Source: Ilumatobacteraceae bacterium (lineage in GTDB: Bacteria > Actinomycetota > Acidimicrobiia > Acidimicrobiales > Ilumatobacteraceae). From it: DNA of 10,325 nucleotides. Below are positions 1 to 7,475 of this stretch, one piece after another. Position numbers and translations under genes: made by a program. Location of the stretch: contig SKFX01000023.1 of assembly GCA_007117775.1 (NCBI GenBank), forward strand, positions 1-10,325. Direction: 5' to 3'. The notes under the pieces were generated by a model. It was not told where the DNA came from. It ran no database searches and saw nothing but the letters and a program-made list of their open reading frames with translations. Position 1 is the first letter of the stretch. Each line of letters starts with the position of its first letter.

Positions 1-1878
1 ACCACCACCGGTACCGGCGATGCGGGTGCCGCGGCGTAGACGCGTGCGGCGCAGACGGGCGGCGATATCGCGTCGGAACTGCCGATCGCGTGCGTTGCGA
101 TTCGAGGGAAGCCGGATCCGGCCGACCACGGCTGGCACCTCACGGAGATCCTCAGACGTCAGGGTCCGGTGGCGACCGTCGGCATCCACGGTCCCGATAC
201 GCATGCCGCTGCGCCGATGGCCCGTCGAGATGACCGCAGCCGTCTGGCGGTCCCGGCCGAATCGGGTTTCGATGACATCTCCGAGCTTGAGTCGGTTCAG
301 CGCTTCTTCGATCGGGCCGCGTGCCTTCGGTGTGGTCTTGGTGCGGTAGTCCAGCAGATCTCCATAGGGACTGATCGTCTGAGGCCTCAGCTCCTCGCGT
401 CGGCGATGAGCGTCGCGGAGCTCGGCCTCGGTCTCCACGACGAGTCGCTCTGCTTGGAATTGGGCGAACGACATCGCCAGGAGTTCACGGGCGCGATCCT
501 CGTCGTAGGTGCGAACGAGGTTCACGGCCATGTTGAACGTCGGTGCGAAGACCGATCGGAGCTGGAACGACGTCGATGTCGCCAGTTCCACGAGTTGGTC
601 CAACACGATGAATCGATTCCACAGGACCACTGCTGAGCCCCGTGTATCGATCCCGCGACGGCCGGCACGCCCCGTCAGCTGGGTGAACTCCCCCGGCGAC
701 AGCACGCGATGGTGCTCGCCGGTGAAGCGGCTCAACCGTTCGATGACCACGGTCCGAGCCGGCATATTGATACCGACCGCAAGGGTTTCGGTGGCGAACA
801 CGACTTTGATCAACCCTTCGGCGAAACAGGTCTCCACGACTTCTTTGAACGTCGGGACCAGACCGGCGTGATGCGCCGCCACACCGTTGCGCAGCCGTTC
901 TCGGAATCGCTCGGCTCCCAGCACGACGAGATCTGTCGGGTCGAGATGAGCGAGGCGCTCGTCGAGGATCTGGTCGATTCTGCGGCGCTCTGCCGCTGAC
1001 GTCAGGCGCACCCCGGCGCGCCGGGCGGTCTCTGCGGCCTCATCACAACCATTGCGACTGAAGATGAAGACGATGGCCGGCAGCAGCGAGCGCGCTTTGA
1101 GCTCTGCGATCGTCGACAGCCGACTGGGCGTCGACCAGTCGGCTGTACGGTGCTTGTCCCTCGGCGCCCGATCGTGGCCTGAGGAACGCTCAAGGCCGGA
1201 GATGTCCTCCAGGTGGATGCGTTCATCGCGTCGGCTCTGCACCATCAACAACTGTTCGAGTTCCACAGGTCGCCGGGATTCGGTGATCACTGCGGTGGCG
1301 CCCCGAAGTGTCGTCACCCAGGCCCCGAGCTCGTCGGCATTGCTGACCGTTGCTGACAAGCAGACCAGCTGGACCCGTCGGTCGAGATGGATGATGATCT
1401 CCTCCCAGACCGGACCGCGATACGGGTCCTGTAGGAAGTGGACCTCGTCGAGCACCACCGCGAACAGGTCGTCGAGCTGTCGAGAGCCGGTGTAGATCAT
1501 GTTGCGCAGCACCTCGGTGGTCATCACCACCACCGGTGCATCGGGTCTGATCGAGTGGTCTCCTGTGAGCAGTCCGATCGTCTCAGAGCCGTACTCGGCG
1601 GACAGATCATTGAATTTCTGGTTCGAGAGCGCCTTGATCGGCGCGGTGTAGAACAGTCGCTCACCGCGCGCGATCGCCAACTCGAGTGCATACTCGGCCA
1701 CCAAGGTCTTGCCGCTCCCGGTCGGGGCTGAGACGATCACGTTCGAGCCGTGACCGATCGCCTCGAATGCTTCACGCTGGAATTCATCGAGTTCGAAATC
1801 GAGCCTTGCTGTCAGCGCCGTCAGCGCCACTGCGGCGCTGTCGGCGCCGTTCGGTGACGGACGCTGTGGGCCGATCAT
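1..1878 (-). CDS. helY: HelY-like SKI2-family DEAD/DEAH-box helicase, 3' end off window
   Basis: This reading frame stays open for 626 codons to the window edge, so the C-terminal part is missing (mycobacterial HelY is about 900 residues). Visible helicase motifs, in order: Walker A APTGSGKT (residues 51-58), TTEVLRN (120-126), Walker B DEVH (144-147), SAT (175-177), a second RecA domain with FIFSRNGCDE (271-280), AHHAGLVP (335-342), ATETLAVGINMPAR (362-375) and motif VI QLTGRAGRRG (400-409). This is the Mtr4/Ski2/HelY pattern of ATP-dependent 3'-5' RNA (or RNA/DNA) helicases; a role in RNA processing or decay is inferred from the family. The ATG at 1878 overlaps the tatC stop as ATGA and has no Shine-Dalgarno sequence, so translational coupling to tatC is likely. 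The tatA-tatC-helY order is as in Mycobacterium. Confidence 0.93.
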   Translation of the reverse strand, partial: MIGPQRPSPNGADSAAVALTALTARLDFELDEFQREAFEAIGHGSNVIVSAPTGSGKTLVAEYALELAIARGERLFYTAPIKALSNQKFNDLSAEYGSETIGLLTGDHSIRPDAPVVVMTTEVLRNMIYTGSRQLDDLFAVVLDEVHFLQDPYRGPVWEEIIIHLDRRVQLVCLSATVSNADELGAWVTTLRGATAVITESRRPVELEQLLMVQSRRDERIHLEDISGLERSSGHDRAPRDKHRTADWSTPSRLSTIAELKARSLLPAIVFIFSRNGCDEAAETARRAGVRLTSAAERRRIDQILDERLAHLDPTDLVVLGAERFRERLRNGVAAHHAGLVPTFKEVVETCFAEGLIKVVFATETLAVGINMPARTVVIERLSRFTGEHHRVLSPGEFTQLTGRAGRRGIDTRGSAVVLWNRFIVLDQLVELATSTSFQLRSVFAPTFNMAVNLVRTYDEDRARELLAMSFAQFQAERLVVETEAELRDAHRRREELRPQTISPYGDLLDYRTKTTPKARGPIEEALNRLKLGDVIETRFGRDRQTAAVISTGHRRSGMRIGTVDADGRHRTLTSEDLREVPAVVGRIRLPSNRNARDRQFRRDIAARLRRTRLRRGTRIAGTGGG

Positions 1879-2681
1879 GACGCCGGCGGCAGCGGCGTGC
1901 GACGCCGTGTCAGCAACCAGCCGATCAATACGGCGATGAAATACAGCGTGATCATCGGCACTGACAGCATGGCCAGAGAGATCGGATCTCCCGACGGCGT
2001 CATGAACGCAGCCAACACCACGATGGCCAAGATGGCGTATCGCCAACTCGAGAGCAGCCGCCGCGGCGACACCGCCTCGACCAACTGGAGGAATACCAGC
2101 AGCACCGGGAGTAGAAAACCCACCCCGAATGCCGCGCCCATGATGCCGGCCAGACTGAGATAACTGCTCACCCGGAAGACCTGCCCCACATCCTCGCCCG
2201 CCCACGAGATGAGGAACTCGAGTGCTCTGCCGAGGGTGAGGTACGCCACCACTGCTCCGACGGCGAACAGCAGCAGCGACGAGATGATGAACGGAATCGC
2301 GTAACGACGCTCCCGAGCATGCAGCGCCGGCACGATGAAGCGCCAGACCTGCCACAAGATGACCGGGAGGGCGAGCAGCACTCCGCCGTAAGTTGCGACG
2401 CGCAACCTGGTGGCGAGCCCCTCGATCGGGTCCATGATGAACAGTTCGCCGTCGCAGAAACCGGGTTGCTGCCGTTCGCAGAGGCTGCGGTAGGGCTCGA
2501 CCAGGAAGTTGAGGACCGGGTCATAGAAGGCGATGATCAACACCGCACCGACCACGACCGCCAGCACTGAACGGATGATCCGGCTGCGCAGTTCGGCGAG
2601 GTGCTCGTTGAGCGACATCGTGGCGCCCTCGGTAGCGCCTGCGGCCTGTTCCGATGGTGTGGAGCCTGCTCCGCGTTTCAT
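1875..2681 (-). CDS. tatC: Sec-independent protein translocase TatC
   Basis: TatC is the multi-spanning membrane receptor for twin-arginine signal peptides. The 268-residue product has six hydrophobic segments and the family landmarks: HLAELRSR (27-34) before the first segment, QVWRFIVPAL (111-120) and HARERR (121-126) around the first periplasmic cap, and TPSGDP (228-233). Residues matching E. coli F94, E103 and D211 are present as F115, E124 and D232. The membrane glutamate of the FExP motif (E170 in E. coli) is replaced: here FLLP (189-192) has Leu. The tyrosine-glutamate usually seen near the last segment is LYF here. The ATG at 2681 overlaps the tatA stop (ATGA) and has CGGGAG six bases upstream. 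A second ATG at residue 22 lies just before the conserved region, so the true N-terminus could be shorter. Confidence 0.95.
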   Translation of the reverse strand: MKRGAGSTPSEQAAGATEGATMSLNEHLAELRSRIIRSVLAVVVGAVLIIAFYDPVLNFLVEPYRSLCERQQPGFCDGELFIMDPIEGLATRLRVATYGGVLLALPVILWQVWRFIVPALHARERRYAIPFIISSLLLFAVGAVVAYLTLGRALEFLISWAGEDVGQVFRVSSYLSLAGIMGAAFGVGFLLPVLLVFLQLVEAVSPRRLLSSWRYAILAIVVLAAFMTPSGDPISLAMLSVPMITLYFIAVLIGWLLTRRRTPLPPAS

Positions 2682-3166
2682 CGGTCGCTCCCGGGCCGCT
2701 CAGGACTCACGACATCGGGCTCCCCGTCGGCTGCGGTGGGCGCGCTGCCATCTGATGGAGTGGTATTCGTGCGAGGGGCGTCGTCGACCGGCGCCTGAGA
2801 CTCAATCGGGGCCGACGACGGGGCCGCTTCAGCGGCGCCGGTATCGGTATCGTCGACCGCTGCTTCGGTCTCGGCATCACTCGTCGGAGCTTCATCTGTC
2901 GGAGCTTCATCTGTCGGAGCTTCATCCGTCGGAGCCTTGGCCGTGAAGTCCAACGATTGCGTGACCATCTGCGACGTCGAGCGCACCTCGTTCAACGGTT
3001 CTCGGATCGCTGAGGTGAACTCCTCTTGGAAGCCCGAGCTCATCTTGCGGAGCTCCGCGTAGATCCGTCCGACGCGTCGGATGGCCTCGGGGAGCTTCTC
3101 AGGACCGAGCACGACCAGCGCGACCAGCAGGATCACCACGAGTTCACTTCCCGTGAGGTTGAACAC
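2678..3166 (-). CDS. tatA: Twin-arginine translocase subunit TatA/TatB family
   Basis: A single N-terminal membrane helix (residues about 8-20) is followed by the LGPEKLPE hinge (20-27) and an amphipathic helix (about 28-50), then a long acidic, Ala/Pro/Thr-rich tail. This is the TatA/TatB architecture: a pore or bridging partner of TatC, encoded next. Glu8 in the membrane helix and the FQEEF segment (45-49) resemble TatB more than TatA, and no second TatA gene is in the window, so the name is uncertain. At 162 residues it is longer than most TatA proteins because of the tail, which holds a PTDEA repeat. The start is GTG at 3166, chosen because MFNLTGSEL is a typical family N-terminus. No Shine-Dalgarno is visible; a TANNNT hexamer six bases upstream suggests leaderless translation. 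Confidence 0.92.
   Translation of the reverse strand: MFNLTGSELVVILLVALVVLGPEKLPEAIRRVGRIYAELRKMSSGFQEEFTSAIREPLNEVRSTSQMVTQSLDFTAKAPTDEAPTDEAPTDEAPTSDAETEAAVDDTDTGAAEAAPSSAPIESQAPVDDAPRTNTTPSDGSAPTAADGEPDVVSPERPGSDR
2883..2942 (-). repeat. 15-bp in-frame tandem repeat in tatA tail (PTDEA units)
   Basis: Plus-strand units gtcggagcttcatct at 2883 and 2898, gtcggagcttcatcc at 2913, and a decayed fourth copy at 2928. The period is five codons, so each unit adds Pro-Thr-Asp-Glu-Ala to the cytoplasmic tail of the TatA/B protein. Near identity at the DNA level points to recent slippage or duplication. Confidence 0.9.
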
Positions 3167-3178
3167 GCGAGCAGTCTA
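3167..3178 (-). promoter_or_regulatory. Candidate leaderless promoter of tatA
   Basis: On the minus strand TAGACT (3178-3173) fits the actinobacterial -10 pattern TANNNT and is followed by exactly six bases and then the GTG start. With the usual -10 to start-site distance, transcription would begin at or next to the G of GTG. No convincing -35 hexamer is seen. The divergent gap to the phosphodiesterase gene is only 35 bases. Confidence 0.5.
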
Positions 3179-3201
3179 CGGTTCTGACAAGATGATCACC
3201 G

Positions 3202-3927
3202 GTGCAACAGAGCCTCCCATCGTTACTCGACCCGCCGATCGGATTCGCCCACCGTGGCGCTCGCGCCCACGCCCCTGAGAACACCCTCGAGGCGTTCGCC
3301 CTTGCGGTGCGGCTCGGCGCCACGGGACTGGAGTCCGACGCCTGGATCACCGCAGATGGGGTGGTCGTGCTCGACCATGACGGTGTGGTGGGTGGTCGGC
3401 TCCGCCGCCGGGCGATCGCCGATACCGTGCGAGCCGATCTGCCCGACCAGATCCCCTCTCTCGCCGACCTGCTCGGGGCCCATCATCTCGATCAGGATCT
3501 CTCGCTCGATGTGAAGGATGCTGCGGCGGCGCGTCCGATCATCGACTTGGTGCACACCAGCTGTCCAGATCGCGCCGAGCGGGTCTGGCTGTGCCATCCA
3601 GACCTCGCGGTGTTGACCGATCTGGTCGACGATGCCGGTGCGATCAACCTCGTTCATTCGACGCGACTGAACCGACTCGACCAGAGCCCAGAGATGCACG
3701 CCGCGCAGCTCGCCCGCTACGGGATCCGAGCGATCAACCTGCATCACAGTGAGTGGTCCGGAGGCCTCATCGCGCTCTTCCACCGCTTCTCATTGATCAC
3801 CTTCGCGTGGGATCTGCAATTCGAACATCTCCTGCGAACGACGATTCGCATGGGGATCGATGGTGTGTTCAGTGATCACGTCGACGTGATGGTCGACGCG
3901 TTCGCTGCTGAACTCGGCCGGCCCTGA
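3202..3927 (+). CDS. Glycerophosphodiester phosphodiesterase family protein
   Basis: A 241-residue TIM-barrel phosphodiesterase of the GDPD family, which hydrolyses glycerophosphodiesters to glycerol-3-phosphate and an alcohol. Key positions are visible: AHRGA (16-20, catalytic His17 and Arg18), APENT (24-28), metal ligands Glu44 and Asp46 in GLESDAW, the second catalytic His59 in LDHDG, and GVFSDH near the C-terminus. The metal-site Glu of the common E-I-K motif is Asp here (DVK, 103-105). There is no signal peptide or membrane segment, so a cytoplasmic enzyme is likely. The GTG at 3202 is the only reasonable start: a stop in frame lies at 3193 and HRGA follows soon after. It is the only plus-strand gene, divergent from tatA and convergent with lepB. 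The substrate is unknown. Confidence 0.9.
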   Translation: MQQSLPSLLDPPIGFAHRGARAHAPENTLEAFALAVRLGATGLESDAWITADGVVVLDHDGVVGGRLRRRAIADTVRADLPDQIPSLADLLGAHHLDQDLSLDVKDAAAARPIIDLVHTSCPDRAERVWLCHPDLAVLTDLVDDAGAINLVHSTRLNRLDQSPEMHAAQLARYGIRAINLHHSEWSGGLIALFHRFSLITFAWDLQFEHLLRTTIRMGIDGVFSDHVDVMVDAFAAELGRP

Positions 3928-3930
3928 TCC

Positions 3931-3958
3931 CCATCTGGCCAGTCGACCGGTCTGGTGG
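3931..3958 (+). terminator. Candidate hairpin between convergent GDPD and lepB ends
   Basis: The arms 3931-3940 (ccatctggcc) and 3949-3958 (ggtctggtgg) can form ten positions of stem with one mismatch and two G-U wobbles on the plus-strand transcript, with an eight-base loop. It fills the 31-base gap between the two stop codons. There is no U-tract, and on the minus strand the wobbles become mismatches, so it would mainly serve the phosphodiesterase gene. Confidence 0.3.
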
Positions 3959-4585
3959 CTACAGCCAACGCCAGGAGTCCGACGGCCAGAACACCACGAA
4001 GGCCCGGCCGACGAGTTCGGATTGGGGTATCGCTCCGAGGCTCCTGCTGTCCTGGGAGCCCGAGCGGTTGTCACCCATCACGAAGACGTGGTCATCGGCG
4101 ATGACCGTCGGCGGTGTGTCTCCGCCGCAGTTCCCGGGCGTCACCAGGTTCTGGTCGAGATACGGCTCGGTGAGCAGACGACCGTCGATGTAGACCTCAC
4201 AGGAGCGGACTTCGATCTCCTCGCCGGGCAGCGCAATGACTCGTTTGATGAGGTCTCGCTCGACCGAGCCGGAGAACTGATGCAACACGACGACGTCACC
4301 GCGATTCGGCTCACCGATCCGATAACTCAATTTGTTCACGAAGACCCGGTCGCCTCCGCTCAGTGTGCTCGACATCGACGAACCCTCGACGACGAAATGG
4401 GCCAGCAGGAATGACCGCACCACGAACGCGACGATCAGGGCAACAGCGACGACGACCGCCCAGTCGAGTACGACGCGCGCTGGTCGCTGGCGGCCACTGC
4501 CGACACTGGAGTCTGGCGGCTCCCCGACAGCGTCGGTGTGACTCGGCAGTGACTGATCTGCCCGGCGATCCGCGTGCTGGGTCAT
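3959..4585 (-). CDS. lepB: Signal peptidase I
   Basis: A 208-residue type I signal peptidase, the membrane-bound Ser/Lys protease that removes signal peptides from exported proteins. After a hydrophilic cytoplasmic N-terminus (1-37) comes one membrane helix (about 39-61). The catalytic Ser70 lies in EGSSM (67-71) and the catalytic Lys114 in LIKRVIALPGE (112-122). Box E is MGDNRSGSQDSR (170-181). The proline usually found in SMxPTL is Ser (SMSSTL, 70-75). Cys129 and Cys153 lie in the outer domain and could form a disulfide. The ATG at 4585 overlaps the pafA stop as ATGA and lacks a good Shine-Dalgarno sequence, suggesting coupled translation. There is no obvious functional tie between LepB and pupylation; co-expression is inferred from the overlap. 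Confidence 0.95.
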   Translation of the reverse strand: MTQHADRRADQSLPSHTDAVGEPPDSSVGSGRQRPARVVLDWAVVVAVALIVAFVVRSFLLAHFVVEGSSMSSTLSGGDRVFVNKLSYRIGEPNRGDVVVLHQFSGSVERDLIKRVIALPGEEIEVRSCEVYIDGRLLTEPYLDQNLVTPGNCGGDTPPTVIADDHVFVMGDNRSGSQDSRSLGAIPQSELVGRAFVVFWPSDSWRWL

Positions 4586-5940
4586 AGCGATTCGATCAGC
4601 TTCTCGACTCGCTCATCTCGACTCTTGAACGGGTCCTTGCATAACACGGTCCGTTGGGCCTGATCGTTGAGTTTGAGATGCACCCAGTCCACCGTGTAAT
4701 CCCGGCGACGCTCCTTGGCCCGCCGCACGAAGTCCCCGCGCAGGCGGGCGCGTGTCGATTGTGGAGGCCGATCGGTCGCGGTGTCGATATCGATATCGGT
4801 GCAGATCCGCTCGATATGGCCGTGCTGTTGGAGTTTGTAGAACGGACTGCGGTCCTGGCAGACGTCGTGATACTGGAGATCGAGCAGTTGTACACGTGCG
4901 TCTGAGAGTTCGAGGCCGTGACGTTCGCGGAACGCCTCGATGAGGCGATATTTGATCACCCAGTCAACTTCTCGGTCCAGCTTGAGTGGATCATCCTCGA
5001 TGGTCGTGATGCAGTGTTCCCACATCTCGAGCGCCCGGTTCTCGAGGTCGGTGAACCCGGCGGTATCGCGATATCGCAGGGCACGATCGAGGTATTCGCG
5101 CTGGATGTCGAGAGCGCTGAGTTCACGTCCGTTCGCGAGCCGCACCGTGCGTCGGCAGGTGATGTCATGGCTGATCTCGCGAATCGCTCGGATCGGATTC
5201 TCCAGTGTCAGATCGCGCAGCACCACGTTGGGGTCCTCGAGCATGCGGAGCATGCACGCAGCTGCGCCGACTTTGACGAACGTGGTGTATTCGCTCATAT
5301 TCGAGTCTCCGACGATGACATGCAGCCGCCGGTAGCGCTCCGCGTCGGCGTGGGGCTCATCGCGGGTGTTGATGATCGGCCGACTGCGCGTCGTCGCCGA
5401 TGACACACCCTCCCAGATGTGCTCGGCACGTTGCGCGATCGAATAGGCGGCGCCGCGGGCGGTCTGCAGGACTTTGCCGGCACCGGTGTAGATCTGGCGG
5501 CTCACGAAGAACGGGATCAGGACCTCGGCGTAGTACCCGAGATCATCGTGGCGTCGGGTCAGATAGTTCTCGTGACAACCATAGGAGTTGCCCGCCGAAT
5601 CAGTGTTGTTCTTGAACAGATAGATCGTGCCGCGGATCGACTCCTCAGCGAGGCGTTCCTCGGCTGATCGCACCAGGGACTCCAAGATGCGCTCCCCTGC
5701 TTTGTCATGGACCACCACGTCATAGACCGAATCGCACTCCGGAGTCGCGTATTCGGGATGGGAGCCGACATCGAGATAGAGCCGTGCACCGTTCTGCAAG
5801 AACACATTGGAGGACCGTCCCCACGACACCACCCTGCGAAAGAGGTAGCGAGCGACCTCATCGGGGCTGAGTCGGCGCTGGCCCCGCAGGGTGCAGGTGA
5901 TCCCGTACTCGTTTTCGAGCCCGTAGATCCGGCGGTCCAT
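4582..5940 (-). CDS. pafA: Pup--protein ligase PafA
   Basis: PafA uses ATP to phosphorylate the C-terminal glutamate of deamidated Pup and joins it to a lysine side chain of the target. At 452 residues it has the same length as the M. tuberculosis enzyme as I recall it, and long blocks match: GLENEYG (7-13, ATP/Mg ligands Glu9 and Glu11), RLSPDEVARYLFRRVVSWGR (23-42), LYLDVGSHPEY (54-64, catalytic base Asp57), LFKNNTDSAGNSYGCHENYL, WEGVSSATTRSRPIINTRDE, and the C-terminal DWVHLKLNDQAQRTVLCKDP. The blocks distinguish it from the paralogue Dop, whose C-terminus is at the other end of the window. It follows pxpC after 27 bases, has no Shine-Dalgarno sequence, and has a TANNNT box six bases before its ATG. 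Its stop overlaps the lepB start. Confidence 0.98.
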   Translation of the reverse strand: MDRRIYGLENEYGITCTLRGQRRLSPDEVARYLFRRVVSWGRSSNVFLQNGARLYLDVGSHPEYATPECDSVYDVVVHDKAGERILESLVRSAEERLAEESIRGTIYLFKNNTDSAGNSYGCHENYLTRRHDDLGYYAEVLIPFFVSRQIYTGAGKVLQTARGAAYSIAQRAEHIWEGVSSATTRSRPIINTRDEPHADAERYRRLHVIVGDSNMSEYTTFVKVGAAACMLRMLEDPNVVLRDLTLENPIRAIREISHDITCRRTVRLANGRELSALDIQREYLDRALRYRDTAGFTDLENRALEMWEHCITTIEDDPLKLDREVDWVIKYRLIEAFRERHGLELSDARVQLLDLQYHDVCQDRSPFYKLQQHGHIERICTDIDIDTATDRPPQSTRARLRGDFVRRAKERRRDYTVDWVHLKLNDQAQRTVLCKDPFKSRDERVEKLIESL

Positions 5941-5952
5941 CTGCGCATGGTA
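5941..5952 (-). promoter_or_regulatory. Candidate leaderless promoter of pafA
   Basis: On the minus strand TACCAT (5952-5947) matches TANNNT and is separated from the pafA ATG by exactly six bases (GCGCAG). No ribosome binding site is present in the 27-base gap after pxpC. This would allow pafA to be transcribed separately from the 5-oxoprolinase genes. No -35 element is recognised. Confidence 0.45.
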
Positions 5953-5967
5953 CCGGCACGACTCGTC

Positions 5968-6813
5968 TCAGCAGTTGCGCTCGGCACCCACCGCCACGAA
6001 TCGAACGGATTCACCGGGTCGAATCTGGGCAACCATCCCGACATCCGCGTGCTCGACGATGCCGATGACCGGATAGCCGCCGGTGGTCGGATGATCGGCC
6101 GACATCATCATGGCAGCGCCATCAGGATGCAGTTGCACCGCCCCCAAGACCAGCCCGATGCTCTCGAGTTCTGTGGGATCGAGCCGCTCCACCCCCTGGT
6201 GCGCCTCGGCGCACAGGCGCGTTGCGATCCGATTCACCGGAGCCTGGACCTGCCACGATGCGGTACAGAAACGCTCGAAGGTCCCAGGTGGGAACATTCC
6301 CAGATGCGGCCCCGGCCAGATATGGACCGTGTCGGTGGGTCGGGCCGGGCCGGGCAGGTGGTCGACAGAGATGAACGGGCCCAGAATGCGCCCCGCCTCC
6401 AATCGCACTCCCGGCTCGAGGCGCGCCGGGCCGATACCGCTGAGGGTGTCGTGGCTCGATGAACCCAACACCGTGTCCACCCGCAGACCACCGGCGACGG
6501 CCAGATATTCGAAATTGCGATCCTTCGGGTGCTCGACGCGCAGTCGTTGGCCTGCTCGCAGCACCATCGGAGCGAGGTGGGCGCTGCATGCCACCGTCAT
6601 CTCGGACTCGGCCCGGACCACGAGGCCGCCCGCTGTCTCAAGCAGCACTGCTCCGTGGTCATTGCCGATACTGCGATTGACGGAACCGGCGAGTGTGGGA
6701 TCGACGGGACCCCCGCCGGGCACACCGAGTACCGCATATCCGCGTCGGCCGCGATCCTGGAGCGTCGTCAGCCAGCCGGCGTCTTCGATCACGAGCGCTG
6801 CTGAACGAGTCAT
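5968..6813 (-). CDS. pxpC: 5-oxoprolinase subunit C (KipA/PxpC family)
   Basis: This is the biotin-independent-carboxyltransferase-like (KipA) subunit of the three-part prokaryotic 5-oxoprolinase, which hydrolyses 5-oxo-L-proline to glutamate with ATP. Counting from an upstream ATG at 6822 the family motifs are TLQDRGRRG (20-28), GVPGGGPVD (33-41), YLAVAGG (106-112), LGSSS (119-123), a PGPHLGMF loop (170-177), QLHPDG (230-235), PTTGGYPVIG (245-254) and AQIRPGE (265-271). The length is usual for the family. I prefer the ATG at 6813 because it overlaps the pxpB stop as ATGA, giving 281 residues; the ATG at 6822 adds three residues and neither has a well-spaced Shine-Dalgarno sequence. KipA homologues were first described in Bacillus as partners of the kinase inhibitor KipI, but the complete pxpABC set favours the enzymatic role. 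Confidence 0.93.
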   Translation of the reverse strand: MTRSAALVIEDAGWLTTLQDRGRRGYAVLGVPGGGPVDPTLAGSVNRSIGNDHGAVLLETAGGLVVRAESEMTVACSAHLAPMVLRAGQRLRVEHPKDRNFEYLAVAGGLRVDTVLGSSSHDTLSGIGPARLEPGVRLEAGRILGPFISVDHLPGPARPTDTVHIWPGPHLGMFPPGTFERFCTASWQVQAPVNRIATRLCAEAHQGVERLDPTELESIGLVLGAVQLHPDGAAMMMSADHPTTGGYPVIGIVEHADVGMVAQIRPGESVRFVAVGAERNC

Positions 6814-7475
6814 CTCACCCATTGGGAGCGAGGTCTGGGCTCATCGTCGGCATCGATCAATCGCACGACGGTTCCCGGCCGCAGCAGGGCAGGCGGTTCG
6901 CGATCGATACGCCATACCGCCGCCTCGGTGGAGCCCAGCAGGTGCCATCCACCCGGAGACGCTGCCGGATACACGGCGGCATAGTGCGAGGCGATCGCCA
7001 CCGAACCCGCCTCGACGCGGGCGCGCGGTGTCGAGCGTCGTGGCAGATGGAGTTCTTCGGGCAGGCCATCGAGATATGCGAAACCGGGACTGAACCCACA
7101 GAAGGCCACCTGCAGTCGTGCTGTGGTGAGCATCTCGACCACCCCATCGATTCCAAGCCCGGTCGCATCTCCCACCTCGGCGAGATCGGGCCCATCGAAT
7201 CGACAACGCAGTTCCACCAGCCGATCGCTATCGGGCGCGGTGGAATCTTGCGCACCGGCATCATATTGCTCAGCGAGCCGTGTGATGAGCAGGCCGCGCG
7301 CTGCGTCCCGCCACTCGGTTGTCTCGAAGGTGATCGTCGTCGTGGTCGCCGCAGGGACGATCTCACACAGCCCGGCCAAGCCGAGCGCCTCGATACGACG
7401 CGCCAGTCGAGCCGAAGACACCGCATGATCGCTGATGAGCAGCGCGCGAGAACCGAGGGAGCAGATCTCAGCCAC
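6810..7475 (-). CDS. pxpB: 5-oxoprolinase subunit B (KipI/PxpB family)
   Basis: This is the KipI-type subunit with a cyclophilin-like C-terminal domain. Numbered from a possible TTG at 7484, the family signatures are RFDGPDL (95-101), VAFCGFSPGFAYLDGLP (126-142), LPRRSTPRARV (147-157), GSVAIAS (160-166), the VYPAASPGGWHLLGST block (171-186) and a C-terminal PGTVVRL. With PxpA and PxpC it forms the ATP-dependent 5-oxoprolinase; the B and C subunits are thought to activate or phosphorylate the substrate. I chose GTG at 7475, which overlaps the pxpA stop by eight bases; the TTG at 7484 would add three residues (overlap 17). Neither start has a clear ribosome binding site, so re-initiation after pxpA is likely. 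The length, about 221 residues, is normal for the family. Confidence 0.93.
   Translation of the reverse strand: MAEICSLGSRALLISDHAVSSARLARRIEALGLAGLCEIVPAATTTTITFETTEWRDAARGLLITRLAEQYDAGAQDSTAPDSDRLVELRCRFDGPDLAEVGDATGLGIDGVVEMLTTARLQVAFCGFSPGFAYLDGLPEELHLPRRSTPRARVEAGSVAIASHYAAVYPAASPGGWHLLGSTEAAVWRIDREPPALLRPGTVVRLIDADDEPRPRSQWVR

Noticed and set aside
2883..2942. Short direct repeats resembling a repeat array such as CRISPR
   Set aside because: The units are contiguous without spacers, have a period of five codons and lie in frame inside tatA.
3144..3350. Small minus-strand frame spanning the tatA-GDPD divergent region
   Set aside because: It overlaps the start of both well-supported genes and shows no family resemblance.
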